A stretch of 64,000 nt of DNA from Litoreibacter albidus (GTDB lineage Bacteria > Pseudomonadota > Alphaproteobacteria > Rhodobacterales > Rhodobacteraceae). Shown in pieces: positions 43,023 through 51,376 of this stretch; positions within the stretch are counted from its first letter, which is position 1, and each line of letters opens with the position of its first letter. Location: contig NZ_FNOI01000001.1 of NCBI RefSeq assembly GCF_900107015.1, forward strand, positions 436,501 to 500,500, written 5' to 3'. The notes under the pieces are model-generated. The model had not been told where the DNA came from and ran no database searches. It saw only the letters and a program-made list of their open reading frames with translations. The position numbers were made by a program, and so were the translations under genes.

Positions 43023-44302
43023 GCTGTCTTTTTCTTCAGCTTGGACACGTTGCTTTTTGCGGGTTTTGGCGCGTCCGCGTTGGCGTCGATGAACTCTAGG
43101 ACCAGTGGGCGGATGTTGTTGCGCCAGCTTTTACCGGCAAAAATACCATAGTGTCCGGCCCCTGGCTCCACATGAGAGGCCTTCTTGTCGTCGGGTAACC
43201 CTGTGCATAAATCCAATGCTGCGATGCACTGACCGGGTGCGGAGATGTCGTCTTCGGACCCTTCGACCGACTTCACAGCGACCGAAGTGATCTTTCCGAT
43301 GTCGACTTTCTTGCCATTTACGGTGAACTGATTCTTTGCGATTTCACGGCCTTTGAAGATCCGCTCCACGGTAGACAGGTAGAACTCTGCGGTCATATCC
43401 ATGACGGCAAGATACTCGTCGTAAAATTTGTTGTGCTTGGCTTGCGCGCTTACGTCGTCCTTGGACACGGCCATGATGTGTTCCTTGAAGGCGGTGCCAT
43501 GGCGCTCGGCATTCATCGACATGAAAGACGACAGTTGTAGCAGGCCGGGATAAACCTTGCGGCCCACGCCGTTGTACTTGAAGCCGACGCGCTGGATCGC
43601 GGTTTCTTCTAGTTGCCCCATCGTGATGCGACGGCCAAAATCGGTCACATCCGTAGCGGCCGCATCGGGGTCAATCGGGCCACCGATCAGGGTCAGAGAG
43701 CGGGGCTGTGCCTTGGGGTTTTCTTCCGCAAGATAGGCCGTCGCGGCCAAAGCCAGTGGTGCGGGTTGGCAAACGGCAATGACGTGGGTGTCTGGTCCCA
43801 TTTCTTTCATAAAATCAACGAGGTAGAGTGTGTAGTCCTCGATGTCGAACTTGCCTTCGCTGACCGGAATGTCACGGGCATTGTGCCAATCGGTGATGTA
43901 GACTTCCGCCTCTGGCAACAGGCTCACGACGGTCGAGCGTAGCAGCGTGGCGTAGTGGCCGGACATAGGGGCAACCAGCAGAATTTTGCGGTCCATCGTT
44001 GGGCGGTCAGCGACGTTGAAGTGGATCAGGTCACCGAATGGTTTGGTCAACACATGCTCGACCTGCACGAGGTGGTCGCGGCCGTCTTCCCCCACAACAG
44101 AGGCGATGTTCCAAGCAGGTTTTGCGACCATCCGCGCGAAGGTGCGCTCCGTCACTTCGCCCCATGCACCCAGCATTTTGAGCCAAGGATTGGAGCTCAT
44201 CCCCGCCGCTGGATATGAACCCATGGCTTGCGCAGTTGCACCTAACCACTGGTTGGTGACGCGCATCGTTTCCATCAGGTCGTAAGTTGCCATATACTTC
44301 AC
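43019..44302 (-). CDS. phaZ: Intracellular polyhydroxyalkanoate depolymerase
   Basis: 427 residues of the PhaZ family that mobilises intracellular PHB granules. The nucleophile region AVCQPAPLALAA has Cys in place of Ser, and the terminal HVEPGAGHYGIFAGKSWRNNIRPLV is the family signature holding the catalytic His. Start GTG 44300-44302 is six bases after AAGGAG; the ATG three codons later is too far from that site. It is divergent from phaC. Confidence 0.95.
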   Translation of the reverse strand: MKYMATYDLMETMRVTNQWLGATAQAMGSYPAAGMSSNPWLKMLGAWGEVTERTFARMVAKPAWNIASVVGEDGRDHLVQVEHVLTKPFGDLIHFNVADRPTMDRKILLVAPMSGHYATLLRSTVVSLLPEAEVYITDWHNARDIPVSEGKFDIEDYTLYLVDFMKEMGPDTHVIAVCQPAPLALAATAYLAEENPKAQPRSLTLIGGPIDPDAAATDVTDFGRRITMGQLEETAIQRVGFKYNGVGRKVYPGLLQLSSFMSMNAERHGTAFKEHIMAVSKDDVSAQAKHNKFYDEYLAVMDMTAEFYLSTVERIFKGREIAKNQFTVNGKKVDIGKITSVAVKSVEGSEDDISAPGQCIAALDLCTGLPDDKKASHVEPGAGHYGIFAGKSWRNNIRPLVLEFIDANADAPKPAKSNVSKLKKKTA

Positions 44303-44415
44303 GGGTAGCTCCTTTCGAGCGTAAGCTTTGCCCTACGTCAATTCGTCGCTTTGCTACATAAGCATTACGTCGATACTTCGCAGTTGCAGCATTAAGGTAT
44401 TGTGGAAAACTTAAG

Positions 44416-46227
44416 ATGACAACCAAAACTGATCCATCCGACGATAGTGCCAATGCTGAAAAGCTCGAACGCTTGAATGCAAATCTTGCCAAAATGGACG
44501 TGTTGTCCAAGCGTCTGGTCGCGGCGATGGGTAAGAAAAAGTCAGCTGATCCGGGTCTTCAGGCCCCAAGTCAGGACGTCTACATTCAAGCTGCCGCCGC
44601 TTATATGGCGGAAATGATGAATAACCCGTCTAAAATTTTGGAGCAGCAGGTCAATTACTGGGGCAAGTCGTTAAAACATTATGTAGATGCGCAGCAGCAG
44701 GTCGCCCACGGCAAGTTGACGCCACCCGAGGACAAAGGCCCCAGCGATCGCCGTTTCAAGTCTGAACTTTGGGACACGCACCCGTATTTCAACTTCATTA
44801 AGCAACAATACATGTATTCGTCGGAGGCTATCACCGACGCGATGCAGAACCTCGACGGGTTGTCCGATCACGAGAAAAGTCGCGTGTCCTTCTTTGCGCA
44901 GCAGATCGTGGACATGTTTGCGCCGACCAACTTTTTGGCGACGAACCCCGAAGCCTTGTCGCGCGCGGTGGAGACGGATGGCGCATCCTTGGTGCAGGGG
45001 CTTGAGAACCTTGTGCATGATATAGAGGCGAATGAGGGCGACTTGCTGGTCAGCCTCGCCGATGAGACCGCGTTCAAAATCGGGGAAAACATTGCCGCCA
45101 CCGAAGGCTCCGTCGTGTTTCGAAACCGTATGTTTGAGCTGATCCAGTACAAGCCCACCACGGAAAAGGTCAATGCGACCCCGCTGGTGATCTTCCCGCC
45201 GTGGATCAACAAGTTTTACGTGATGGACCTGAAGCCGCAGAATTCCCTCATCAAATGGCTGGTAGATCAGGGACACACACTGTTCGTGGTGTCTTGGATC
45301 AACCCCGATGAGACTTATGCAGACGTCGGGATCGACACCTATGTAGACGAGGGATACCTGACCGCGTTCGAGCAGATCAAAAAGATAACCGGTGAGAAGC
45401 AGGTGAACGCGGTGGGGTACTGCATCGCCGGTACCACTCTGTCCCTTGTTTTGGCTTTGCTGAAGAAGCGCGGCGATACGTCAGTGAAGGCGGCTACGTT
45501 CTTTACCATGCTGTCCGATTTCGACGACCCCGGTGAAATGGGCGTGTTCTTGGAGGACGATTTTGTCGACGGGATAGAGCGGCAGGTCGCGGAGAAGGGC
45601 TATCTGCACTCCTTCTTCATGTCGCGAACGTTCTCTTACCTGCGGGCGAATGATCTGGTCTACGGGCCTGCGATCCGCAGTTATATGCTGGGGGAGGCGC
45701 CTCCAGCCTTCGATTTGCTCTACTGGAATGGTGATAGCACCAACCTGCCAGGCCGCTTTGTGGTCGAGTATTTGCGCAACTTGTGTCAGCAGAACAAGCT
45801 GGCCAAAGGTGAGATGGAGCTGCTCGGTGAGACACTGTCACTCACCGATATCGACGTCCCGATCTGCGCCATCGCTTGTGAGACTGACCACATCGCAGCT
45901 TGGCGTGGTTCTTACGCGGGAATCACTCAGTTCGGATCGAAGGATAAAACCTTCATTGTCTCCGAGTCGGGCCATGTTGCGGGGATTATCAATCCCCCGT
46001 CGAAGAAAAAATACGGCCACTACACCAATACCGACATGACTGGCACGCAGGACGCGTGGTGGGCTGGGGCAACCTTCAATGAGGGCTCTTGGTGGCCGCG
46101 TTGGGATGGTTGGTTATCTGGGAAGTCGGCGAAGAAAGTACCCGCTCGAACGCTTGGAAGTGAGGAATTTCCGATACTTGCGCCTGCTCCGGGGACTTAT
46201 GTTCAGATGAAATCTAACAAGGCCTAA
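44416..46227 (+). CDS. phaC: Class I polyhydroxyalkanoate synthase
   Basis: 603 residues; polymerises (R)-3-hydroxyacyl-CoA to PHA on the granule surface. The lipase-like box is GYCIAGTT with catalytic Cys336, followed by Asp491 (ETDHIAAW) and His520 (SESGHVAGI). Residues about 90-110 hold the N-terminal family region. Length and Cys triad match class I synthases (PhaC alone, no PhaE). Followed by a probable terminator and the phaP promoter. Confidence 0.97.
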   Translation: MTTKTDPSDDSANAEKLERLNANLAKMDVLSKRLVAAMGKKKSADPGLQAPSQDVYIQAAAAYMAEMMNNPSKILEQQVNYWGKSLKHYVDAQQQVAHGKLTPPEDKGPSDRRFKSELWDTHPYFNFIKQQYMYSSEAITDAMQNLDGLSDHEKSRVSFFAQQIVDMFAPTNFLATNPEALSRAVETDGASLVQGLENLVHDIEANEGDLLVSLADETAFKIGENIAATEGSVVFRNRMFELIQYKPTTEKVNATPLVIFPPWINKFYVMDLKPQNSLIKWLVDQGHTLFVVSWINPDETYADVGIDTYVDEGYLTAFEQIKKITGEKQVNAVGYCIAGTTLSLVLALLKKRGDTSVKAATFFTMLSDFDDPGEMGVFLEDDFVDGIERQVAEKGYLHSFFMSRTFSYLRANDLVYGPAIRSYMLGEAPPAFDLLYWNGDSTNLPGRFVVEYLRNLCQQNKLAKGEMELLGETLSLTDIDVPICAIACETDHIAAWRGSYAGITQFGSKDKTFIVSESGHVAGIINPPSKKKYGHYTNTDMTGTQDAWWAGATFNEGSWWPRWDGWLSGKSAKKVPARTLGSEEFPILAPAPGTYVQMKSNKA

Positions 46228-46251
46228 GCAACTTTTACACCTGTTAAACAA

Positions 46252-46292
46252 GGCGCGGGCGCAAGAAATTGCCTCGCGCCCTGATCGTTTTT
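46252..46292 (+). terminator. Probable terminator of phaC
   Basis: GGCGCGGGC (46252-46260) pairs with GCC-T-CGCGCC (46271-46280) with one bulged T; TTTTT follows at 46288-46292. Twenty-five bases after the phaC stop. Confidence 0.5.
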
Positions 46293-46314
46293 CGGTCGCT
46301 TTGTGAAGTTTTTG

Positions 46315-46364
46315 CTGCAGTGCAGAAAAAAGCTTGCAATGCTGCAATGCAGCACGTATATATT
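46315..46364 (+). promoter_or_regulatory. phaP promoter with two PhaR operator sites
   Basis: Two perfect CTGC-N3-GCAG sites occur: CTGCAGTGCAG (46315-46325) and CTGCAATGCAG (46342-46352), matching the PhaR consensus reported for Rhodobacter sphaeroides as I recall it. TTGCAA (46334-46339) and TATATA (46357-46362) with 17 bases between form a good sigma-70 promoter. Site 2 sits between -35 and -10, so bound PhaR would block polymerase. Confidence 0.75.
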
Positions 46365-46424
46365 CTGCAGACGCAAGCAAGTTACCGGGTCGCAGATGAC
46401 CCAAATTTTTTGGAGATCAAGACA

Positions 46425-46874
46425 ATGGCTAACAAAACACAAGACTTCACCAAAGTATTCTCTGACATGGCAGCTGCATTCCCGGTTGATATGTCCGCAT
46501 ACAACGAAGCACTGAAAAATTCCGCAGCACTGGGCGAAAAAATGTCCAAAGTTGCACTGGACGCCGCAGCGACTTCCGCTGAGCTGTCCTCCAAGTGGAC
46601 AAAAGAAACGCTGACCAAAATGTCCGGCGTGACCAAAGCCCAAGCAGAGCCTGCTGACTACGCGAAATCCGCTTCCGACTTCGCAACATCGCAAGCTGAA
46701 TCTTCCGCTGAGCACTTGGCTGCTTTCGCTGAAGTTGCGAAAAAAGTTCAAATGGAAACTGTTGAGCTGCTGATGGCCGCTGGCAAAGACATTCAGGAAG
46801 ACACATCGGCTGCTGTTAAGAAAGCAACTGACGAGCTGACCGCAAATGCGAAAAAAGCAACTAAAGCTGCCTAA
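46425..46874 (+). CDS. phaP: Phasin (PHA granule-associated protein)
   Basis: 149 residues, Ala-rich and helical (FSDMAAAFPVDMSAYNEALKNSAALGEKM; TSQAESSAEHLAAFAEVAKKVQMETVELLMAAGKD), the phasin_2 pattern that coats PHB granules. ATG 46425 follows TGGAGA. Controlled by the promoter with PhaR sites just upstream and ended by a strong terminator. Confidence 0.94.
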   Translation: MANKTQDFTKVFSDMAAAFPVDMSAYNEALKNSAALGEKMSKVALDAAATSAELSSKWTKETLTKMSGVTKAQAEPADYAKSASDFATSQAESSAEHLAAFAEVAKKVQMETVELLMAAGKDIQEDTSAAVKKATDELTANAKKATKAA

Positions 46875-46930
46875 GCTTTAGCGCTTTCAAAACACTGCCG
46901 CTTTTCCTCCCGATAGCGTGCAGGTTTATA

Positions 46931-46959
46931 GGGTGGGCCTTTCGGGCCCGCCCTTTTTT
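46931..46959 (+). terminator. Rho-independent terminator of phaP
   Basis: GGGTGGGCC (46931-46939) pairs with GGCCCGCCC (46945-46953) with one G-U pair and a five-base loop, followed by six T (46954-46959). Confidence 0.92.
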
Positions 46960-47038
46960 GTGCGCATAAGGCACGGGGGTGCATAGCAGGCTTGCCCGCC
47001 AGCCCCTTTTCTTTTTTCTGCGCCTGCGCTAGCGTTTT

Positions 47039-47049
47039 CTGCACCGCAA
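47039..47049 (+). promoter_or_regulatory. Near-consensus PhaR site before phaR
   Basis: CTGCACCGCAA differs from CTGC-N3-GCAG at the last base only and lies 15 bases before the phaR GTG. It suggests PhaR represses its own gene. Confidence 0.5.
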
Positions 47050-47064
47050 TACTGGGAGGTTTTC

Positions 47065-47631
47065 GTGGCCAAAGCTGAAAAGACACCGTTGTTGATCAAA
47101 CGTTACGCCTCGCGGCGACTCTACAACACGGAGACCAGCGATTACGTAACGCTCGATGACATCTCCGGCTTCATCAAAGGCGGCCGTGATGTGCAAATTA
47201 TTGACCTGAAATCAGGTGACGACCTGACCCGCCAATACTTGTTGCAGATTATCGCCGACAACGAGAGCAAGGGTGAAAACGTTCTCCCTATCAATGTGTT
47301 AACGGACCTCGTGCGCAGCTACACGACGAACGCGCAAAGCATGGTGCCGGACTTTCTGGCTGCAAGCTTTGAGATGCTGCGCGAGGGGCAGACCAAGATG
47401 GTCGAGAGCATCGCCAGCCCAATTTCGTCAGTACCCGGGTTTGAGCAGATCAAAGCCCAACAAGAAGCCTTCATGAAGTCGATGATGGGCGGCTGGACGG
47501 GGCCGGGCTCTGACGATTACGCAAAGACCGAGTCTGACGCGACATCTAAGAAAGAAGACACGTCAGAGTTGGAAGCAATCAAAAAGCAGCTCGCTGACAT
47601 GCAGGCCGCCGTTGCCAAGATGGGCAAGTAG
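47065..47631 (+). CDS. phaR: PHA synthesis repressor PhaR
   Basis: 188 residues. The N-terminal PHB/PHA accumulation regulator DNA-binding domain has LLIKRYASRRLYNTETSDYV and VTLDDISGFIKGGRDVQI; the following PHB-binding part (FLAASFEMLREGQTKMVESI) contacts PHB. PhaR represses phaP until it is titrated onto nascent granules. GTG start (47065-47067) with GGGAGG upstream. A C-terminal coiled coil (TSELEAIKKQLADMQAAVAKM) may mediate oligomerisation. Confidence 0.96.
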   Translation: MAKAEKTPLLIKRYASRRLYNTETSDYVTLDDISGFIKGGRDVQIIDLKSGDDLTRQYLLQIIADNESKGENVLPINVLTDLVRSYTTNAQSMVPDFLAASFEMLREGQTKMVESIASPISSVPGFEQIKAQQEAFMKSMMGGWTGPGSDDYAKTESDATSKKEDTSELEAIKKQLADMQAAVAKMGK

Positions 47632-47657
47632 CCAGACCTGCCCATCTATATTGCACC

Positions 47658-47678
47658 CTAGGCCGGCTTCCGGCCTAG
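47658..47678. terminator. Perfect hairpin between phaR and the aminotransferase
   Basis: CTAGGCCGG (47658-47666) and CCGGCCTAG (47670-47678) pair over CTT. It includes the stop codon of the minus-strand aminotransferase (47675-47677). There is no T-run; it may insulate the convergent transcripts. Confidence 0.5.
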
Positions 47679-49057
47679 ACGACCTCCTCAAACACTTTGT
47701 TCAAGGCCGCTTCTAGCTTTTGGAACATTTCATCCATCTGTGGATCGGTCATTATGAACGCAGGGCAAAGCACCACAGCCTGACCCAGCGGGCGGCAAAT
47801 CAGGCCGTGATCCGTGCAGGTGTTCGCGATCCGCTCGGACACGCTTAGCGACCCGTCGAACGGCGTTTTTGTCGCCTTGTCCTTGACGGCCTCAAGCGCG
47901 CCCATAAGCCCGATACCGCGTGCCTCCCCGATGTGGGGGTGCTGGGCAAGCCGTGTCATTTCAGCTTCAAATTTCGGCGTGATGGCGCGCACGTTGTCGA
48001 TCAACGGCGCGGCACCGTCGGAGCCGTCCATGATTACCTCAATCGCCTTGAGCGCGATCGCGCAACCCACGGGATGGCCGGAGGCGGTAAAGCCATGCGG
48101 GAATTCCTCAATAGCGTTGGCGGCCGCTTGCATCCGGTCGGTTAGCTCTGCCCCAAGGATCACCGCGCCCATGGGGAAGTAACCCGCCGTCAGGTTCTTG
48201 GAGGAAATAATAGCATCAGGCATGAAGTCATACGCCTGACACCCCCAGTCAAACCCTGTACGTCCGAAGCCGGTGATCACTTCGTCCGCGACCAATGGAA
48301 TGCCGTGTTTCTTCAGGATGGGGGCAATCGTCTGGAAATAGCCTTTTGACGGGGGGATGACCCCGCCTGCGCCCATGACAGGCTCCGCCACAAACGCCGC
48401 GATGGTGTCGGCACCTTCGCGGGCGATGACGTCTTCCAGCTCCGCGCCCATACGGGCGGTAAACTCGGCCTCCGTCTCGCCGTCGCGGCCTTCGCGCCAG
48501 TAGTGCGGGCAGGTGAGGTGGATGAACCCGTCCAACGGCAGGCCAAAGACCTCGTTATAGGGTTTGCCCGTCATCGACGCAGATACGGCCGTCACACCGT
48601 GGTAGCCGTTCTTGCGGGTTAAGATTTTGCGGCGTTCGGGCTTTCCCTCGGACCTGCCCAAGAACCACAGCATTTTAACCAACGTGTCATTCGCCTCCGA
48701 ACCGGAGTTGGTATAGAACACCTTGCCGCGCTCGAACGGTGAGACGTCGATCAGTTTCTCGGACAGCATGACGGTTTGATCCGACATCCGCCCGAAGAAG
48801 GCGTGATAGCCCGGAAAGCGATCGTATTGCGCCTTAGCTGCAGCGGCCATGCCTTTGTGGTCAAACCCCGCCACCATGTTCCAAAGACCGGAGTTTGCGT
48901 CGAGATAACGCCGCCCGTGGACGTCAACGACGTAGGGGCCTTCACCGTGGGTTAGGACGACGGTTCCGCGCTCCTCAATCGAGGGCAGGTCGGTAAATCC
49001 GTAGAAGGAATGGGCATCGGCGCGGGCTTCCCAAGAGTTGGGGTTATCGTCACGCAT
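47675..49057 (-). CDS. Class III omega-aminotransferase
   Basis: 460 residues, PLP fold type I. Cofactor and catalytic elements: NSGSEANDTLVKM (117-129), EPVMGAGG (225-232), DEVITGFGRTG (258-268) with the PLP-binding Asp, and PLP-binding Lys287 in SSKNLTAG. Likely a putrescine- or omega-amino-acid:pyruvate aminotransferase. Divergent from the LysR regulator and next to the amine catabolic run, so it may transaminate GABA-like products or the amine itself. The exact substrate cannot be told. Confidence 0.9.
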   Translation of the reverse strand: MRDDNPNSWEARADAHSFYGFTDLPSIEERGTVVLTHGEGPYVVDVHGRRYLDANSGLWNMVAGFDHKGMAAAAKAQYDRFPGYHAFFGRMSDQTVMLSEKLIDVSPFERGKVFYTNSGSEANDTLVKMLWFLGRSEGKPERRKILTRKNGYHGVTAVSASMTGKPYNEVFGLPLDGFIHLTCPHYWREGRDGETEAEFTARMGAELEDVIAREGADTIAAFVAEPVMGAGGVIPPSKGYFQTIAPILKKHGIPLVADEVITGFGRTGFDWGCQAYDFMPDAIISSKNLTAGYFPMGAVILGAELTDRMQAAANAIEEFPHGFTASGHPVGCAIALKAIEVIMDGSDGAAPLIDNVRAITPKFEAEMTRLAQHPHIGEARGIGLMGALEAVKDKATKTPFDGSLSVSERIANTCTDHGLICRPLGQAVVLCPAFIMTDPQMDEMFQKLEAALNKVFEEVV

Positions 49058-49147
49058 GTCTCTGGTCTCCAGTTTGAGTTGGGGTTAGCTTACGCTTGGT
49101 CCGCGACCTCGGCAATCGAGATCAGCGTGTGCGCGATGAGGATTGGT

Positions 49148-50116
49148 ATGGTTGATACGCCGGGAAAAATAACGCTTTGGCAGATCGAGATTTTCGTGGC
49201 CGCAGCGGAGGAGCCATCCATAACCGCCGCCGCGCGCAGGTTGGGATCTAGCCCGTCCGCCGTTAGCCAACAGCTGTCCAATCTGGAGGCCGCCCTTGGC
49301 GCACGCTTACTGACACGCACCGAACGCCCCATGCCCCTGACCCAAGCGGGGGAGTTGTTTTTGCGCCGTGCCCAAACCATTTTGCACGAGGCGGCTTTGG
49401 CAACTTCGGAGCTAACGCTGAACGATCTGTCCGCACGCATGCGGTTGCGCATCGGCGTGATTGAAGACTTCGACGCTGACGTGACCCCCGCGCTGCTGAC
49501 GCGACTGGCGGAGCAGATGCCAAAGGCGCAGTTCCTGCTAGAAACTGGGGCGTCTCATCGCTTGCTGGACCAGCTGGAAGCGCGGGCGCTGGATATGACC
49601 GTGGCAGCAGAACCCGGCGACTTGCCGCCGTCTTATGAGGTGCATCCCTTGATGGAGGACCCGTTCGTCGTCGTGACACCGCGCCGGATGGTGCGTGAGG
49701 GCTCCGACCTGATGGCGGCGTTAAGGGCCAATCCGCTTCTCCTTTACACATCGCGCCACGTGATGGGCCGCCAGATCGCGTCGCACCTGTCGCGCGTGAA
49801 ACTGAAAGCGTCCCACCGGTTTGAGCTCGATAGCTACCATGCGATCATGGCGATGGTCGCCAAGGGGGAGGGGTGGACGATCCTCACCCCGCTGGGCGTG
49901 ATGCGCGCCAAACGCTTCATCGACCGCGTGGACATCTTCGAGTTGCCGTTCGAGCCGATATCGCGCCGCATATCCCTGATGGCCCGCGAGGGGGCCACAC
50001 AGGACATTCCGGCGCGTGTCGCCGCCGAAATGCGCCCGCTGTTTCAGCGCGATATCGTTGAGTACTGCACCCATAAAATGCCGTGGCTCAAAGATAAGAT
50101 GCGTATTCTGAGCTAA
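49148..50116 (+). CDS. LysR-family transcriptional regulator
   Basis: 322 residues. N-terminal winged helix (TLWQIEIFVAAAEEPSITAAARRLGSSPSAVSQQLSNLEAALGARLL) and C-terminal ligand-binding domain (LRIGVIEDFDADVTPALLTRLAEQMPKAQFLLETGAS and later). ATG 49148 has GAGGA at good spacing; ATG 49136 is the alternative. It is transcribed divergently from the aminotransferase and convergently to the DegT gene, so is the likely regulator of the amine locus. Confidence 0.93.
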   Translation: MVDTPGKITLWQIEIFVAAAEEPSITAAARRLGSSPSAVSQQLSNLEAALGARLLTRTERPMPLTQAGELFLRRAQTILHEAALATSELTLNDLSARMRLRIGVIEDFDADVTPALLTRLAEQMPKAQFLLETGASHRLLDQLEARALDMTVAAEPGDLPPSYEVHPLMEDPFVVVTPRRMVREGSDLMAALRANPLLLYTSRHVMGRQIASHLSRVKLKASHRFELDSYHAIMAMVAKGEGWTILTPLGVMRAKRFIDRVDIFELPFEPISRRISLMAREGATQDIPARVAAEMRPLFQRDIVEYCTHKMPWLKDKMRILS

Positions 50117-50119
50117 GGC

Positions 50120-51304
50120 TTATCCGCGCACTTGGGCGGCCGCCTCAATCAGCGCGTCCGCGATGTAATCCAACTCATCCCGTGTGAGCCGCGCCGGAAG
50201 CCGCGTGTCGCAGGCTTTCGCCAGCATCGCACGGGTTTGCGGCAAATCGGGCAGGTCGCCTGGGATGAATTGCCAGTTCCAAAACGCACGTGCGTTGTCT
50301 TTGGATTGCCCGAACACCTGCGTACTGACGCCACGTGCTTTCGTGGCGTCCATATAGGCTTGCGACTGCTCGGCCGTGAAATCGTTCAAATTGAATTGGA
50401 TAGAGTCCGGCGCACGCAACTCTGGCGCCAATGGCGCCGGAACGGTGAAGTAGCCACTGTCGGTCAACCGCGCCGCGACATAGTCGTGGTTGGCGCGACC
50501 GTTCTCTATACGGCGGGCCAGTTCCGGCAGTTGCGGGCGGATCACGCAGGCGCTCAGGTTCTGCATCCGCAGGTTATAGAGCGGCAGTTTGTTTTGCCAC
50601 TTGGCGGCTTCTTCGCCGACGATCGCGTGCTTGGACCAGTTGTGCTCATAGGCACCGGACATAATGACCGCACGCGCCACCAATTCGGCGTCATCGGTGA
50701 TCATGATGCCACCCTCGCCAGCGTTGATCATTTTGTAGCTCTGGAACGAGAAGCAGCCGACCTTGCCCAATGTGCCGATGTTCTTGCCGTTCCACTTGGT
50801 GCCAAGCGAGTGTGCAGCGTCTTCAATGACCGGCAGGCCATGGTGCGCTGCCATGTCCAGAATGGCGTCCATATCGGATGTGTGTCCGCGCATGTGGCTA
50901 ATCAACACGGCGTCGGCTGTCGTGATTTTGGCCTCTAAATCGGCCAGATCAACGCGGTAATTGTCGCCGACTTCCACAAGGACGGGCAGGCAATCGGCGT
51001 GGACCACTGCAGAGGGCACGGCGGCAAAGGTGAATGCTGGGATCAGGACTTTCGCGTCGCGGGGTAGGTCCAACGCTTTCAACGCCAAGAACAGCGCGGC
51101 GGAGCAGGACGACACTGCCAACGCGTATTTCGCGCCCAATAGTTCTGCGAACTCTTGCTCGAGCAATGCAACGGGGGAGTTTTCCGGCGCGGTGTAGCGG
51201 AACAGATCGCCGCTGCTCATCAGAGCCTCGATCGCGGCACGGGCCGCATCTGGGATAGGCTCCGCGTTATAGGTGTTCGGGGCTTCGAGTGGGAGGTCAC
51301 GCAT
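50120..51304 (-). CDS. DegT/DnrJ/EryC1/StrS-family PLP enzyme
   Basis: 394 residues. ALAVSSCSAALFLALKALDL and LIPAFTFAAVPSAVVHADC are typical DegT N-terminal motifs, EDAAHSLG (161-168) follows, and the PLP Lys is Lys191 in FSFQSYKMINAGEGGI. The family normally aminates keto-sugars. Here the gene is last in an amine catabolic run, with no sugar-nucleotide genes, so it probably acts on another substrate. The gap from the upstream FAD oxidase gene is 72 bases. Confidence 0.88.
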   Translation of the reverse strand: MRDLPLEAPNTYNAEPIPDAARAAIEALMSSGDLFRYTAPENSPVALLEQEFAELLGAKYALAVSSCSAALFLALKALDLPRDAKVLIPAFTFAAVPSAVVHADCLPVLVEVGDNYRVDLADLEAKITTADAVLISHMRGHTSDMDAILDMAAHHGLPVIEDAAHSLGTKWNGKNIGTLGKVGCFSFQSYKMINAGEGGIMITDDAELVARAVIMSGAYEHNWSKHAIVGEEAAKWQNKLPLYNLRMQNLSACVIRPQLPELARRIENGRANHDYVAARLTDSGYFTVPAPLAPELRAPDSIQFNLNDFTAEQSQAYMDATKARGVSTQVFGQSKDNARAFWNWQFIPGDLPDLPQTRAMLAKACDTRLPARLTRDELDYIADALIEAAAQVRG

Positions 51305-51376
51305 CGCAGCTTCGCCTTTTCCAAATTTTACCTTCGGAAAAGCTGTAACCTAGTTTTCGATCTTCGGAAAGGGTTT

